A DNA stretch of 64,000 nt from Bidens hawaiensis (taxonomy: Eukaryota; Streptophyta; Magnoliopsida; Asterales; Asteraceae). The stretch covers positions 124,001 to 188,000 of the forward strand of contig JAIQDT010003763.1 in assembly GCA_021521415.1 (NCBI GenBank), read 5' to 3'. The translations under genes and the position numbers were made by a program. A model generated the notes under the pieces. That model had not been told where the DNA came from. It did no database searches and saw only the letters and a program-made list of their open reading frames with translations. Shown in pieces: positions 1 through 13,566 of the stretch; the stretch's first letter is position 1; every line of letters starts with the position of its first letter.

Positions 1-725
1 ATTGAGGGAACAAAAGTGTACCCGAAATATAAAGTGTGCCCGGAAAACAAAGTTTGCCCGAAAAAACTTGTAATTTCAATGAAATCATAAACACACATAT
101 CACAGAGCATGCTCGGAATGAAATTAAAAGACATAAACATTTAAGTGTGCTATAGTCTAAAATTTTAAAGAGCTTGCGCGAAAATCCTATGTTAGCACTA
201 AGCTTGCTAGGATAAACATATTCAATCACCAGGTATGCCCTTACCCGAGAGATTTCAACATGCCAAACCATACCCGAAAAATGACCAACTTAAATAGTAA
301 TATCTAAGCATGCCCGGAAAGATTAACAAACCTTTCCTAACAACATATTCACACAAATCACAAAGCTTACTTGATGTACTTGACTAAGTTCATAAAGTTT
401 GCTTTGAATCACAATCAGCATATAACATGCATAGCTTGCCCGAAACAAGAATTTCTTGTTAAAATCTAGCTATAACAACACATAATCATCTCAAGACTTC
501 AAGCTTGCTCGGGAAATGAGTACAACAGTGTACTCTACCCGGAAAGTGTAAACACTTCAAAGCATGCCCGAAAATCATAAAGTTAGTCAAAAATGACTAA
601 GCTTACCCGGAAAGGTCATAAATCATCAAACCTTACCCGAAATATCATATTCAAACATATTCAACTGTTTTGTGCCCAGAAAGGTTATAAAACATTAAAC
701 CTTACCCGAACTTACATATTCAGCC
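1..725 (-). repeat. Array of TTTCGGGCA-like motifs in the distal 3' region of Copia A
   Basis: About 16 degenerate copies of a 9-10 base motif, read on the plus strand as TGCCCGAAA or TACCCGGAAAG, lie 30-60 bases apart in AT-rich sequence. No reading frame of note covers them. The same motif in the same orientation fills the LTR of this family (22800-23430 and, inverted, 35220-35890). The segment is downstream of the pol gene of element A, which runs on the minus strand, so it is the 3' internal region of that element or the start of its 3' LTR. The function is unknown. Confidence 0.6.
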
Positions 726-799
726 AATTAAAGGCAAAATGCAACACTTTTTGACTTAAACCACTTGTCAAAATATATTTTTCATTAAAGATCATAGTT

Positions 800-1990
800 T
801 AAGAGCAAATGGTGCATTTAGAGATCAAATTTCAGTTATATTTCTCTTCAAAATAGTTTCTTCCATTTTCTGAAAAGATCTCAAGAATGGGATCATATTG
901 ACTAAGTAGCTATCTTAATACTTCACTCTCAGCATTATTATGACAACATAGATAGGTTAACAGCAGGTATAAACCTAGCATGAATTTCATCTCTTTGTTG
1001 ATATGATTTAGGTTCATTTAAAACATAATGCATTAATGGTCAACACTGTGCTATGATGCCTCATATCTCTTCTCAAAGCTTATTTGACTTTCCCCAGATC
1101 ACCCCAATTTGACTCCAACCTCCTGTATTTGGTCAAAAACTTGTTTTTGTATGACAGAACTTATTGTATTTTTGTATTTTTGAGATTCAAACATATATAG
1201 AGGTTGAACGTTGGACTTACTGTTAATAACATGCCTTTCATTCAAGATGAGACAGATTATGTCAACATCTTTGTAGTTCATGTTGTAACCCTCTTGTTTG
1301 AAAAAATATTTAAAACACTTATCAACTTTTGGTTGATTTATTCATCCTTCCCCTTGTTTTTGATATTTTCTCAAATTTTCTTAAAGCATGTTCTTTGTCA
1401 TATTTAAAGATGTTTCATTTTTGGTTGACCAAATAACAACAGGCTCGTGTATGACTAGGTAATCACTTTTCTGCCTATCATTTGGAGAGATTTATCTTGA
1501 GACATGCAAAGACAACTATGTATCTCCACATAAAGATTAGCATATTCATTATGTTTATATCACCTTAGATTTTACATCATCATGGGAAAGCAACCATGCA
1601 TGTTAATGACTATACTAAGGTCTTTTTAGCCTATTAATTCCTATGATCAGCTAAGTAGTCAATGTACTATCATTTTCCATTAAACACAGTTTAATATTCA
1701 ATCACCCCAATATCTCTTCATTGTCAGGTTAATGGCTATCCTGTTTGACCAAAAGTGGTCAACAGGACCAAACATACATGTGAATATATGTCCTTTCAAA
1801 GTTAGAGTTATTGACATAGTTTTAAGTGAAGGAATAAGAAACAAGTTATTATTGCCCCAAGTGCATTCAGTTTTCAGGTCAATGGCTATCCTTTGAATCT
1901 GTAGAGATTTAAGGACCAAACATACAAGAGTGCATGTCCTTCCAACTGGGTAATTGACATAGTTTTCAGCTAAAACAACTACTTGAGACT
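800..1990 (-). other. Conserved non-coding region downstream of pol in Copia A
   Basis: This stretch has no ORF worth reporting, yet it aligns by eye with 32270-33340, the equivalent place in Copia C. It contains an imperfect tandem duplication: about 1700-1826 and 1851-1969 both run from a CCCCAA box through AATGGCTATCCT and GGACCAAAC to GACATAGTTTT. C has the same two units at 33031-33162 and 33194-33314. Conservation of non-coding sequence between two diverged elements suggests an RNA or regulatory role. An eroded env-like gene is the alternative. From 1990 to 2583 I see only AT-rich sequence. Confidence 0.55.
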
Positions 1991-2583
1991 TTTCTTAAAA
2001 AAAATCCCTCTTTTAAGCTTCTTTTAAAGCTTGAACTGAATAATCTTATCATATCTCTGCACCATTAACAACATGCTTATGTTTTGATTAAAATAAAGTA
2101 TTTATGCAAAATTTATTAGAAAATTCATTAAATCACTTAATTTTGATATAAAACACATTTTGACATAAACAGTTACAGTACATAATTAAATCTGAATGAC
2201 ACTCAATATTATCAGGACAAGCAAACATTTAATAACATTCATGTGTAAGCGTATCCTAACAACATCAGATGATCAGATAAAACACATAGTCAAGCATTAA
2301 AGCAGTGATGTCAAATAAGCTTACTCTCACAAGTAAATCATAACACAGACACTTATTCTAACATCACAAATGCACATCAACTGATAATCATGCAAACCTG
2401 TCAATCAGATCAAACATGTCAAATTTGCATACATACACAGTTAGTTAACATATTCAGTAGCATATTCAAATATCATACTTAAGTAACATAATCAAGCATA
2501 TTCACTAAACATTCAATATGTGTAATCTCTAACAACATAATCAGTTATCACAGAGAGACACACAACCAGGCACACATCCTTAA

Positions 2584-5314
2584 TCAGATTTCATCAGAGT
2601 TGATCATTCCCAGGGCTTTCAGAAGAAAGTTGAACCTGGTTCTTTCAAGTGGTTTGGTGAAAAGGTCAGCCAAATTGTCACTTGTATCAACTCTTTGCAT
2701 TTCAATCAAACCTTTTTCACTGCAGTCTCTGATGAAATGATGTTTGATTTCAATGTGCTTAGTTTTGGAATGTTGAACTGGATTCTTAACAGTAAAATAT
2801 GCAGCAGTAATGTCAATAAGAATAGGGGTGTTCAAGAAATTCAAACCATAGACCAACATCTGATTTTGAATCCATAGAATTTGTGCACAACAGGCAGATG
2901 CAACAACATATTCAGCTTCTGCAGTAGAGATTGAGACTGTGGTCTGCTTTTTGCATTGCCATGACACTAACCTTCCACCCAAAAATTGACATCCTCCTGA
3001 GGTTGACTTTCTGCTCATGTTACAGCCATCATAATCACTGTCTGTATATGCAATCAGATCAAAAGATTGATTCTTTGGATACCAAATCCCTAGGTTTGGT
3101 CTTCCCTTCAAATATCTGAATATTCTTTTAACAACATTCATTTGGGAGACTTTTGGACTTGATTGGAATCTTGCACACACACATACAACAAACATGATAT
3201 CTGGTCTTGTTGCAGTCAGATACATCAGAGATCCAATTTTGGCTCTATATTCATGTTCATCTATAGGCTCCCCCTTTTCATCAGCAATCATCTTTTCTTT
3301 GGTGTCCATTGGAGTTGAAGCAGTCTTGTGCTCTTGACAGTTGAACTTGTTCAAGATGTCCTGCACATATTTGTTTTGATGAATGAAAATCCCCTCAGCC
3401 TTCTGTTGAACTTGCAATCCTAGAAAGAAATTCATTTCTCCCATAGGACTCATGATGTATTTGGACTTCATTACCCCTTCAAACTCCATACACATTTGTT
3501 CATTTGTAGAACCAAAGATGATGTCATCCACATACACTTGTAACAGAAGCAAGTCTGATCCCTTTCTTTTGTAGAAGAGTGTCTTGTCAATGGCTCCTCT
3601 TTTGAAACCATTTTCAAGAAGATGATTTGACAGCTCATCATACCATGATCTAGGAGCCTGATGCAATCCATAAAGGGCTTTGTATAACTTATACACCCTG
3701 TTTGGATACATTGGATCCTCAAAACCTGGAGGTTGAGCAACATACACCTCTTCATCAATCTTTCCATTTAGAAATGCAGACTTAACATCAAGCTGGAACA
3801 CTCTAATGTTCTTTGAGGCAGCATATGCAAGAAAAATCCTGATAGCTTAAAGTCTTGCAACAGGTGCAAAGACTTCCTCAAAGTCTATTCCTTCTTCTTG
3901 AAGACATCCAAGTGCTACAAGTCTAGCTTTATTCTTAATCACCAAACCCCTTTCATCCCTTTTGTTTCTAAAAACCCATTTGGTTCCAATTGCATATCTG
4001 TCAAATGGCTTATCAACAAGGTCCCACACATGCAGGTCTCTAAATTGTGCCAATTCCTCTTGCATTGCTTCCACCCAACTATTGTCTTTTAATGCTTGTG
4101 CTATGTTCTTTGGTTCTATTTGGGACAGAAAACAAGAGTAAAGACAGATGTTTGCAATTTCGGAATGACTTCTTGTAACTTTTTCATGCAAATCACCAAT
4201 GATGTTTTCAGAAGGATGATTCATTTCCACATAAGGAGTTTGTACAATCATATCTGTAGACATGTTTGTGTCAAGATTTGTTTCATTGAGTTCTGGATCT
4301 TCAATGATCAAATCAGCTTCTGCATCATGAATTTCTGGTGCTTCATCATTATTTTGTCCTGAAGTAGATGCACCATTGTTTTCTAAGTTCAGTTTTAGAA
4401 ATAGACCTTGAAATCTTGCAGTGGATGCAGTTTCATTTTCACTTGCATGGTTGCTTGTGTCATCATTAGGCTGAATTGTATCATTCTGTACATCTGGATT
4501 GTCTTGATTTTGCTCAGCATAATCAAGTTCATCAGTGTTCCATGAGGAATTCTTCACAAAAGAATATTCTTTCTCTTTTCTAGCAACCTTCTTCCATAAT
4601 TCTTCTAAGTCTAATGTTTTTTTTTCTTTTCTTCAATTACACTGGTCTTGTAGAATGAGTCATCAAAGTCTTCAGGATAAATCTTGAAAGACCTTATTAA
4701 CTTCTCATGATCAAACAGCCATGCTGCACCATCAACTGTATTGAATTGATTCTCATTAAAGATGATGTCAGATGATTCTATAACACTCAAGTGATCTTTC
4801 ACATAAACTCTGTAGGCTTTTGAGTGTGTAGAATATCCAACAAAGAAGCAATCCATGGATTTTGTTTGAAACTTGTTCAAATAGTCCCTTGTATTCAAAA
4901 GAAAACATTTGCATCCAAAGGGCTTGAAAAACTTGATGTAAGGCTTTCTGTTGTGAAATATTTCATAAGGAGTTTTGTTATGCCTTTTGTTCACAAGTAC
5001 CCTGTTTTGAACATAGCAGGCTGTATTTATGGCTTCAGCCCAAAAAGTGACAGGCAGATTAGCATCTGCTAACATGGTTCTTGCAGCTTCAATAAATGTT
5101 ATGTTTCTTCTTTCTGCTACACCATTTTGCTCAGGAGTTCTAGGAGCTGAAAATTGTTGTTTATTCCTTTTGCTTCACAGAATTCTTGCATAACTCCATT
5201 CTTGAACTTAGTGCCATTGTCACTTCTCATCATCTTGACTGTCTTATTTAGCTTGTTCTCAATCATTGTTACACAATCTTTAATCAACTCTGCAGTCTCA
5301 TCCTTGGTACTTAG
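2584..5314 (-). pseudogene. Copia A pol, distal part: end of integrase, reverse transcriptase, RNase H (broken)
   Basis: This is the downstream part of a Ty1/Copia polyprotein. Reading leftwards, 5320-5117 has the integrase core (RSDNGTKFKN). 5075-4611 has the end of the integrase core and the following domain (FWAEAINTACYVQNR). 4557-3847 begins the reverse transcriptase (WVFRNKRDERG, KARLVALG). 3801-2584 carries the RT active site YVDDIIFGST and RNase H (YTDSDYDG, STAEAEY). It is broken: there is a frameshift near 5160, another near the T-run at 4618, and an in-frame TAA at 3847-3849 between two parts of RT that are otherwise in the same frame. The integrase is also cut at 5314 by insertion of T1, and the matching part resumes at 17711. 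The long gag, PBS type and long 3' region fit the SIRE/Maximus lineage. Confidence 0.9.
5310..5314. repeat. Target-site duplication of T1, left copy (CTTAG)
   Basis: CTTAG directly precedes the TG of the left LTR and is repeated exactly at 17711-17715 after the CA of the right LTR. Five bases is the usual Ty3/Gypsy duplication length. The site lies inside the integrase reading frame of Copia A. Confidence 0.95.
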
Positions 5315-8300
5315 TGTCACACCCCGACTAGGTAGTTGCGGAAGCGTAATACGGGAATGTAACAGATAACACTGGTATCAACAACATTGTTTATAAAGAA
5401 ATTCATAAACTAATTTTACATTATATTACATTGTTAGGTACTATGTTTACAAACTAGGTGAAAAACACATAACCGGTTTACGAGCTTCTTATACAGTATT
5501 ATATCAGCGTCTATTCACAGCTATTCAACTTTCTTCCTAACACCAAGCATGTAAGCAAATCATTCCACTTTTGCTTTACCTGAAAAGCATGTCAAAACGG
5601 GTCAACTACGTCTAGTTGGTGAGTTTCAAGTTTCACGAGTATCAATGAAATCAGTACACGAGTTCGTAAAGTTTACAGTGTGTATGTATATATATCTGTG
5701 TATGATGTATTATACTAAGCTACAAGTGAAACCGAAACGAGCTACACTGCATGGCCTCTCCTGCCCATGCACTCCTGTTGGCATTTAACAGCCAATTTGC
5801 CCCATGTATGTACTATGTCTAACACCACATAGCAGTATGTAAATATAATGACAATGTGCAACTGGTTTTTACATATGTTCCGGCTTACCCCACCGGCTCT
5901 GTCACAGTTGGGTTTGTCAAACCGATAGTACTATCCACACGCCACCGGCACGAAGTTAATCACTTATGTTTGTGGGGACTTGTCAAGTGTTAGTACTTAG
6001 ATAATCCACATCATCACACGTTTTCAAGTATAACAGTTTATGTAAACATGCTTTTCACCCCAAAAGTTCGTAAAACAGTTTAGAAAGTGGGGGTCGTGAA
6101 ACTCACCTTATCGTAGTTCGCACAGAAATCACGTATCAAATAGTCAGATGTCTCGTTTATAGCCTGATTCCTATAAACGGTATCGTATTGTTATTACTAG
6201 TACAATGTTTAAGCTAAGTCGGGCTGTATAGATAATCTGGGTATAGCTGTTAGGTCCAGAACATGACCATAGTCTTAGATTGTGACGTTGTGTACTATGA
6301 AATGTTTAAAACTGGATTTGGCTCAGTTTCACCGTTTTCCGAGCCTAGCTCAGTTGATCGTTTATACGTTTCGGGATTAGGTAAGATCACATAAAACTTA
6401 AGTAAATATATTGATTGATAAAATGATTTGATTTATGAAAGAATTTTAAAGTTTCGGTGTCTGGTTTGATTGCAGGGTTCGTTTCCGTTTTTACACGGTT
6501 TTGATTATACAAAACGCGCACAATTCATCCGAATTGTCCGGAATTCTCGTAAAAAGTTCGTTTTTATTAATATCATTCAAAAATATGATATTTGGCCACT
6601 TTTGAGATTTTGACTTACCAGTCAGTCCGTTAAACACAAAACTGCCGGTTTCGTTAAAACAATTATAATTTAAATCTTTGATTAATCATAACTAAATATG
6701 TACTTATATATAAATTATGTAAATTTTTGTAAAAATACATTAAGACATGGAGAATTTTATAAAAATATTTCCAGAAATTTTATGATTAATTATTTATTTA
6801 TAAAAATTCATTTAATAGGTTATAATCGTGTAATAAATGACCCTTTTATATCAAACGACCTCAGAAAAATCCGATAATTTTTACCAATGGCCTCAATGTC
6901 ATTACATAGCCCCTGCAAAATTTCCAGAACCTAACTCTTTTGACAAAATGTCTTTTTGTGCGTTTTTCGGCTGTTAAAATTCGGTTACGCCATGATTACA
7001 CAACCCATACTTAGACATTTCCAATGATTCCCAAACTTTACCAGTGATCTTACCATCACATATTAAACTCCAAAACCAAGTTTCATAATTTTGCAATATG
7101 TTTAGCTATTTTTCCCAAATAAACGCTCATAAACGGGAATAAATTCACCAAATATTCTCCGTTTATCGAAAAATTAGCAAATTTGAACAGGGACTCATTT
7201 ATATGATCCCTAATGTCCCTGCAAATATTCACAAGCTAACAACAAGCACGTCACAACCTAATACTAAACAGCCCCTAAACGAGTATTACGGGTTTACCTT
7301 GTCGGTTTTCGATGAATTTTGCTAGCTTAAACGACTTTCCGGGTCTCGGGTTGCAAACTCAGTATATCTACATATCATGTAACATCAAACCGAGCATAAA
7401 TCATCCATGTAACAGCCTTGATAATTAGGGTTTCGGTTTTGGGTTCAAACCGAACTTTCTAACCGTAAAAACGTTGTATTCATGTTCTAATCCGCGTTTT
7501 TGACCAAAAAAGTATATGTTCCAGGTTTGTAAACATGTTTAACATCAACATATAATTTTACTTGATTTTTAGGGTTTTTGGATGGTTAAACATGTTTAAA
7601 ACTAATTAAAACATGTTTATATATTAATCATATACATCAAACTTTGTTAAAACTTTATGGAATTTGATCTCACCTTAGGGTTTGAAAGGAAGTTGAGAGC
7701 ACAGGGGTTTAGAGCTGCTGGACTTGAAAGTTTGTTGTATGTTAAAATGAATAACAAAGCTTGTTGAATAAGCTTTATAAAAGAAAACATGTGGGGGGTT
7801 TAAGGGCTGCCGATCGGAATATTTTATGGGGCCTTAATGGGCTGTTTTGGCCCATTACACTATACATACAAGCCCAAACATGAAAAGCCCACTTCAAATT
7901 TAGTTCGGGTCCGGTTTTTCGCAAGAAAATTAATTCGGGTGTGAGAAATAGCGCAAAAACGTGTGTTTTTCAGCTTATTTTTGTAAAATAAAAAAACGTA
8001 CTGACTCGTTGTAAAATTCCAAAATATTTTCACGGATGGCTTAGAACATGTCATATAAGTGTTTTATAAATCTTTTTCGGCTTAACGGATGCTACAATGC
8101 TTGTTTTGATATTAACGATTGCGTTTAAGCTTATAGCGTATCGATAAACGAAACCTTTTTCGTTTAAAGAGTTTTAAACGTACCGAGGCCTAAATATCAA
8201 TATGTTAGCCTCTATAACATATATATAACTCGTATATGACCCCTCAGTATGTATACGGGTCATAGTTAGTATCAGTCGGTTACTCGTTTAAGCACTACGA

Positions 8301-8369
8301 ATTAACCGATTTATCGTTTACTTGTTACATAATGAATATAGTGTACTTCGTTTTGTCATGAATGTCACA
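5315..8369 (-). repeat. T1 3' LTR (3055 bp)
   Basis: Near-identical direct repeat of 14655-17710. It begins TGTCACACCCCG and ends TGTCACA on the plus strand, giving the standard TG...CA ends. It holds no credible ORF. The purine-rich tract on its right side identifies it as the 3' LTR of a minus-strand element. Confidence 0.95.
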
Positions 8370-8383
8370 TTCTCCCCCCGTTA
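8370..8383 (-). other. T1 polypurine tract
   Basis: On the minus strand the sequence next to the 3' LTR reads AACGGGGGGAGA. It sits between a GGGACGAAATTTC box, usual upstream of Tekay 3' LTRs, and the LTR start. It is the expected primer for plus-strand DNA synthesis. Confidence 0.9.
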
Positions 8384-8403
8384 AGAAATTTCGTCCCCGA
8401 AAT

Positions 8404-11400
8404 TTAATGTGTCATCGGTTTTCTAGGGAACAGGTGTGGGTATTTCTTTCGGAATTCGTCCTTTCGTTCCCAAGTATATTCGGGTCCTTGTTTTGAATTC
8501 CACCGAACTTTTACCAATGAAATTTTGTTATGTCGTAACTGTTTGGTTTTCCCGTCTACAATTTCTACCGGCTCCTCTACGAAGTTGAGCTTTTCGTTGA
8601 TCTGAACATCTTCCAGTGGTACTATGTTCATTTCATCAGTCAAACACTTTTTCAGATTCGATACATGAAACACGTCATGAATAGTGCTCAGTTCTAAGGG
8701 TAGTTTTAATCGGTAAGCTACGGGACCAATTTTTGCGACAATCTCAAAAGGTCCGATGTATCTCGGGGCTAGTTTACTAGTCTTTCCAAATCTTATAACA
8801 CCTTTCCATGGCGATACTTTTAAGAATACCTTATCACCTATTTCAAAAGATAACGGTTTTCTGCAAACATTGGCATAACTCTTTTGTCGGTCACGGGCTG
8901 CTTTCAATTTTTGTTTAACTTGGTGAATCTTATCGGTGGTTTCCTGAATTAAATCGGATCTTGAAATTTGAGTATCACCCACTTCTGTCCAACATAGTGG
9001 TGATCTACATTTTCGCCCGTATAGAGCTTCATAAGGTGCTGCTTGTATACTACTGTGATAACTGTTATTGTAAAAGAATTCAATGAGCGGGAGGTGTTGA
9101 TCCCAATTCCCTTTGAAGTCTAGTACACAAGCACGAAGTAAATCTTCTAAGGTTTGGATGGTTCGTTCAGATTGACCATCGGTTCGGGGATGGTAAGCTG
9201 TATTTAGGTCGATTCGGGTTCCTAAGGCTTCTTGTACTGCTTGCCAGAAATGTGAAGTAAAGTGACTGTCTCGATCGGAAATAATCGAAAGAGGTACTCC
9301 GTGTCGAGATACTATTTCATCGGTGTAAATTTGAGCAAGTTTTTCGGTGGTGTAGTTGTTACGGATGGGAATAAAGTGTGCGGATTTGGTTAATCGGTCC
9401 ACAATTACCCAAATTGCGTTGTGTCCTCTAGAGGTTTTAGGAAGGTGTGTCACAAAGTCCATGGTAATTTGTTCCCATTTCCATTTTGGGATTTCGGGTT
9501 GTTGTAACATTCCCGAAGGTTTTTGATATTCCGCCTTTACCCTTGCACATGTTGCACATTTACTTACATACACGGCTATATCCTTTTTCATACCAGGCCA
9601 CCAGTAAAATTCTTTGACGTCCTTATACATCTTATCAGCACCTGGATGAATAGAATATTTGGATTTGTGTGCTTCATCAAGTATCAGCTTTCGGAGTTTA
9701 TGAAGTGTTGGAATCCAGACCCGGTTTTTGTAATAATATACTTCATCGATTTTCTTCTCAAAATTCTTTTCATTTCCATGTAGTTCTTCTTTTTCTAGCT
9801 GATCTGCCTTCAAGGCCTCATCTTGTGCAACGCGAACCTGTTCGGTTAGGCTACTTTGAACAATCATTCCGAGTGCTCGTACCCTTAATGGTCTGATTCT
9901 GTCTTTTCGGCTTAAAGCATCAGCTACTACGTTGGCCTTACCCGGATGGTATTTAATCTCACAATCATAATCATTTAACAGTTCTACCCATCTCCTTTGT
10001 CTCATGTTTAGCTCTTTCTGATCGAATATGTGTTGTAGGCTTTTGTGATCAGTATAGATGGTACATTTAGTGCCATACAAGTAATATCTCCAAATCTTCA
10101 ATGCAAAGATAACTGCTCCCAATTCCAAATCATGGGTCGTATAATTCTTTTCATGCACTTTTAATTGTCGGGAAGCATATGCTATTACTTTCTTTCTTTG
10201 CATCAGTACACATCCTAAACCTTTACGAGATGCGTCACAATATACCACCAATTCATCAGTTCCATCTGGAAGGCTTAATATTGGAGCCTCACATAACTTC
10301 TGTTTTAACGTTTGGAAGGCCATTTCTTGTTCTTCTCCCCATTCATATACTCGATCTTTTTGAGTTAGGAGGGTTAGAGGTTGTGCAATACTTGAAAAGT
10401 TTTCAATAAATCTTCTATAATACCCGGCTAGTCCTAAGAATTGACGAATTTCTCTTGGTGACTTAGGCACTTGCCAATTCTTAATGGCCTCAATTTTACT
10501 TGGGTCTACTTGGATCCCTTGATGGTTCACAATGTGTCCCAAAAACTGTACTTCTTGTAGCCAAAACTCACATTTGGACAATTTTGCGTATAACTTCTCT
10601 TGCCTCAATAATTTTAAAATTTCCCGCAAATGTTGTTCGTGTTCCTCCTTACTTCTCGAATATATCAAAATGTCATCGATAAACACTATAACGAACTTGT
10701 CAAGGTAAGGTTTGCAAATTCGGTTCATGAGGTCCATAAACACTGCAGGTGCATTTGTCAACCCAAACGGCATAACCAAAAATTCATAGTGACCATACCG
10801 AGTTCGGAAGGCTGTTTTTGGTACGTCTTCTTCCTGAATTCTCACTTGATGATAACCAGATCTAAGATCAATTTTTGAAAAATACTTCGCACCTTGGAGC
10901 TGATCAAACAAGTCATCAATTCGAGGTAAGGGGTATCTATTCTTTACAGTCACTTTATTCAATTCCCGGTAATCAATACACATTCGAAAACTCCCATCCT
11001 TCTTCTTTACAAACAACACTGGTGCTCCCCACGGTGAGTAACTAGGGCGAATAAAACCCCTGTCCAGTAATTCTTGTAACTGGTTGGACAGTTCTTGCAT
11101 TTCAGAAGGCGCAAGTCTATAAGGTGCCTTAGCAATGGGTGCTGCTCCCGGTATCAAGTCAATACGGAATTCAACTTGTCGGGTCGGTGGTAAACCAGGC
11201 AACTCATCGGGGAATACATCTGAATACTCGTGTACCACTGGGATGTCTTCTATTCGTTTTTCCTCGGGTTCCTTAACCGTTACGCTCGCCAAGTATAAAG
11301 TACAACCTTGGCGTAAATATCTCAATGCCATAAGTTGAGATATAAGAGGCAGTACCGTACCAGATTTTTCACCTTGAACAATCATAGCTTCATCATTCGA

Positions 11401-13209
11401 AAGAGGTATTCTAACGGTCTTATCCTTACAGACAATTTCAGCTTTATACTTTGATAGCCAGTCCATACCGACTATAACATCGAAACTTCCCAATTCTACT
11501 GGAAGTAAATCAATAAGGAATGGGTGGTCGTATAGGATAAGGGAACAGTCTCGGACTATTCGGTTAACAAGTATAGACTTACCGTTAGCGAGTTCTATAG
11601 TATATGGTTTTGTTAGTTCACTAACCGGCATATTTTCTAAAGGTAAGAAATTAACAGATACGAAACTTCTATCGGCACCCGTATCAAACAAAACTGAAGC
11701 ATATTGACCCGAAACTAAGAATGTACCTGTCACCACATTCGGATCATGACGCGCTTCACCCGGTCCTAATACAAACGCGCGTCCCTTAGCTGTGTTTGAG
11801 GTTGATGCTTGTGCTTGGTTCTGCCTTCTCACTGTACTCGGGTTCAAATTGGGGCAGTATCTCCGAAAATGTCCCGTACTGCCACATTTATAACATGTAT
11901 GAGGGTTCATTGTAGATGGAGTTTGCTGATTAGATTGTTGTCGGATTGGTTGGTGACTAGGTGTTTGTGAACGACGGGGTTGGGTTGTTTGAAACTGTCG
12001 GTTTGAAGTATTCATTATTGTTCTACCGCTTGGGGTATTATGCCCAATATTTCCGCTTCTCTGACATATGATCGTTTGACAATTTCCAGTATGATGAAAA
12101 TTACACTTTCCACACTTCGGAAATGACCCCTTGTATGTATCATGTTTCATGTCGAAACTGGTCATAGCATAGTCCTGAGTTGTAGGGCATAATCGTTTAT
12201 TCTGAGATTTCACTTGTGTTCTAGAGGTATAACTAGTTCGTTTCAAACTGGATGATTCTCCTGGAACTCTTAATACACCATTTCTTGTAAGGTCAAAAGT
12301 AGCGATGCTGGCTTGTAACACGGCACTCTCTAAAGTTGGGTGGGCTGCGGAATAGACTATACTTCTCACAGCTGGGGTTAGTCCCCAAATATAACGCTCA
12401 ATGCGCTTGGATTCCGGAATAATTGACCATGGTACCAAACGAGTCAATTCAATGAAACGATTTATGTAACTTCGATGATCAGTGCCTCTCATTTCCAAAT
12501 TCCAAAGTTCGTGTTCTAATTTCAGGATTTCATCTCTTGGGCTAAATTGTTCTAACATAAGGGTTTTTAATTCAGCCCATGACATATGATTAACGGCATC
12601 TTGTCCCCTTATTTGGACTACCGTGTTCCACCACATCAGCGCTTGGTCTAGAAACATACTGGTAACAAATTTGACCACGCGGTTCGGTGGACACTTACTG
12701 ATATTAATTTCTAATTCGGTGTCTTCTATCCATTCGACCAGTCCACCAGGTCCTTCAATACCCTTAAACTCAATCGATTTACATGATGGAAATTGTTTGT
12801 ATGAGTACTCCTGACGCGGGGGTTCTCGGTTATTATTATTATTATTATCGGTATTGGTCTGAGTATTATCATTGTTAGTTGTGTTAGCAACCGGTACAGG
12901 GTTCGGGATATTATCAGGGTGCACAACAGGTTCTGGGTTCCCAGTGACATTCATAGTTGGGAGAGTGTTATTATTATTTATGACATTATCAGTATTCACC
13001 GGGGTAGTAACACCCGGGGCTACATTAGTGTCCGGCGGAGGTGTATTAACAGTGGCCGTGGTGGTGCTCGTAGGTTGATTAACAGTATTGTTAGCACGTA
13101 TGCCTGCAGTGACTTGGGCTACAATTGTTGGTATCACTGCTTGTAGTTGACGAGCAATCATTGCGGCCACTTCCGCCTCGGACAAAGGGTTTGCTTTCTT
13201 CGGGGCCAT
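8404..13209 (-). CDS. gag-pol: T1 Gag-Pol polyprotein (intact, 1601 aa)
   Basis: One uninterrupted ORF encodes all retrotransposition functions. The capsid-type gag domain spans about residues 150-305. A degenerate Cys/His motif ([12 protein letters not shown]) lies near 366 and a CCHC knuckle ([14 protein letters not shown]) near 440. The aspartic protease has its DTG near 509. Reverse transcriptase runs about 690-900, with FIDDILIYS as active site near 844. RNase H (CDASRKGLG) is near 990. Integrase has an HHCC zinc domain near 1180-1230 and a D,D-35-E core with MDFVTHLP (1254), SDRDSHFTS (1314) and [15 protein letters not shown] module follows near 1490. The C-terminal tail ([15 protein letters not shown]) resembles the reduced chromodomain of Tekay/Del elements, thought to steer integration into heterochromatin. 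The start at 13209 is the first Met of the frame and lies just after a TTTTATAG sequence that could be a splice acceptor. Gag and Pol share one frame, so no frameshift is needed. Confidence 0.97.
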   Translation of the reverse strand: MAPKKANPLSEAEVAAMIARQLQAVIPTIVAQVTAGIRANNTVNQPTSTTTATVNTPPPDTNVAPGVTTPVNTDNVINNNNTLPTMNVTGNPEPVVHPDNIPNPVPVANTTNNDNTQTNTDNNNNNNREPPRQEYSYKQFPSCKSIEFKGIEGPGGLVEWIEDTELEINISKCPPNRVVKFVTSMFLDQALMWWNTVVQIRGQDAVNHMSWAELKTLMLEQFSPRDEILKLEHELWNLEMRGTDHRSYINRFIELTRLVPWSIIPESKRIERYIWGLTPAVRSIVYSAAHPTLESAVLQASIATFDLTRNGVLRVPGESSSLKRTSYTSRTQVKSQNKRLCPTTQDYAMTSFDMKHDTYKGSFPKCGKCNFHHTGNCQTIICQRSGNIGHNTPSGRTIMNTSNRQFQTTQPRRSQTPSHQPIRQQSNQQTPSTMNPHTCYKCGSTGHFRRYCPNLNPSTVRRQNQAQASTSNTAKGRAFVLGPGEARHDPNVVTGTFLVSGQYASVLFDTGADRSFVSVNFLPLENMPVSELTKPYTIELANGKSILVNRIVRDCSLILYDHPFLIDLLPVELGSFDVIVGMDWLSKYKAEIVCKDKTVRIPLSNDEAMIVQGEKSGTVLPLISQLMALRYLRQGCTLYLASVTVKEPEEKRIEDIPVVHEYSDVFPDELPGLPPTRQVEFRIDLIPGAAPIAKAPYRLAPSEMQELSNQLQELLDRGFIRPSYSPWGAPVLFVKKKDGSFRMCIDYRELNKVTVKNRYPLPRIDDLFDQLQGAKYFSKIDLRSGYHQVRIQEEDVPKTAFRTRYGHYEFLVMPFGLTNAPAVFMDLMNRICKPYLDKFVIVFIDDILIYSRSKEEHEQHLREILKLLRQEKLYAKLSKCEFWLQEVQFLGHIVNHQGIQVDPSKIEAIKNWQVPKSPREIRQFLGLAGYYRRFIENFSSIAQPLTLLTQKDRVYEWGEEQEMAFQTLKQKLCEAPILSLPDGTDELVVYCDASRKGLGCVLMQRKKVIAYASRQLKVHEKNYTTHDLELGAVIFALKIWRYYLYGTKCTIYTDHKSLQHIFDQKELNMRQRRWVELLNDYDCEIKYHPGKANVVADALSRKDRIRPLRVRALGMIVQSSLTEQVRVAQDEALKADQLEKEELHGNEKNFEKKIDEVYYYKNRVWIPTLHKLRKLILDEAHKSKYSIHPGADKMYKDVKEFYWWPGMKKDIAVYVSKCATCARVKAEYQKPSGMLQQPEIPKWKWEQITMDFVTHLPKTSRGHNAIWVIVDRLTKSAHFIPIRNNYTTEKLAQIYTDEIVSRHGVPLSIISDRDSHFTSHFWQAVQEALGTRIDLNTAYHPRTDGQSERTIQTLEDLLRACVLDFKGNWDQHLPLIEFFYNNSYHSSIQAAPYEALYGRKCRSPLCWTEVGDTQISRSDLIQETTDKIHQVKQKLKAARDRQKSYANVCRKPLSFEIGDKVFLKVSPWKGVIRFGKTSKLAPRYIGPFEIVAKIGPVAYRLKLPLELSTIHDVFHVSNLKKCLTDEMNIVPLEDVQINEKLNFVEEPVEIVDGKTKQLRHNKISLVKVRWNSKQGPEYTWERKDEFRKKYPHLFPRKPMTH

Positions 13210-13566
13210 TCTATAAAATAATTAATTGTATAATAATCAATATCGATTCACTATGATCAGCACAACTTCACAATATTTCAAGTTCACAACACATAACTAT
13301 GCCAAAGAAAACACGTTTGTATTAATTATAATCATTACTGTACATATGCATCCAAAATTAGCGCATAGGCTTAACCTGGTATAGGCCAGCGCTTGTATAT
13401 GCGTATCAAAAGTTGTCACTAAGTGACATGTAGACTTAACCCGATAAGGGCCAGTGCTTGAGATAGTACAAAACCACAAACAACTCCCAACCCAGCCCAA
13501 CACGCTGTAACAAAATGCTGCTTGGGATATCAAAAGACTATATACATAAGACCAGACTACTAGGTC
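13210..13566 (-). other. T1 spacer between the extra ORF and gag
   Basis: A 357-bp non-coding stretch. It holds a diverged direct repeat about 63 bp apart: the 26-base boxes at 13371-13396 and 13434-13459 both read CTTAACC...GGCCAG.GCTTG. On the minus strand its last bases before the gag ATG are a T-rich run ending TTTTATAG, compatible with a 3' splice site. Nothing else is evident. Confidence 0.5.

Noticed and set aside
12872..13146. Plus-strand ORFs of 68-75 codons opposite the T1 gag start
   Set aside because: Shadows of the intact minus-strand Gag-Pol, caused by its Asn/Thr-rich low-complexity coding.
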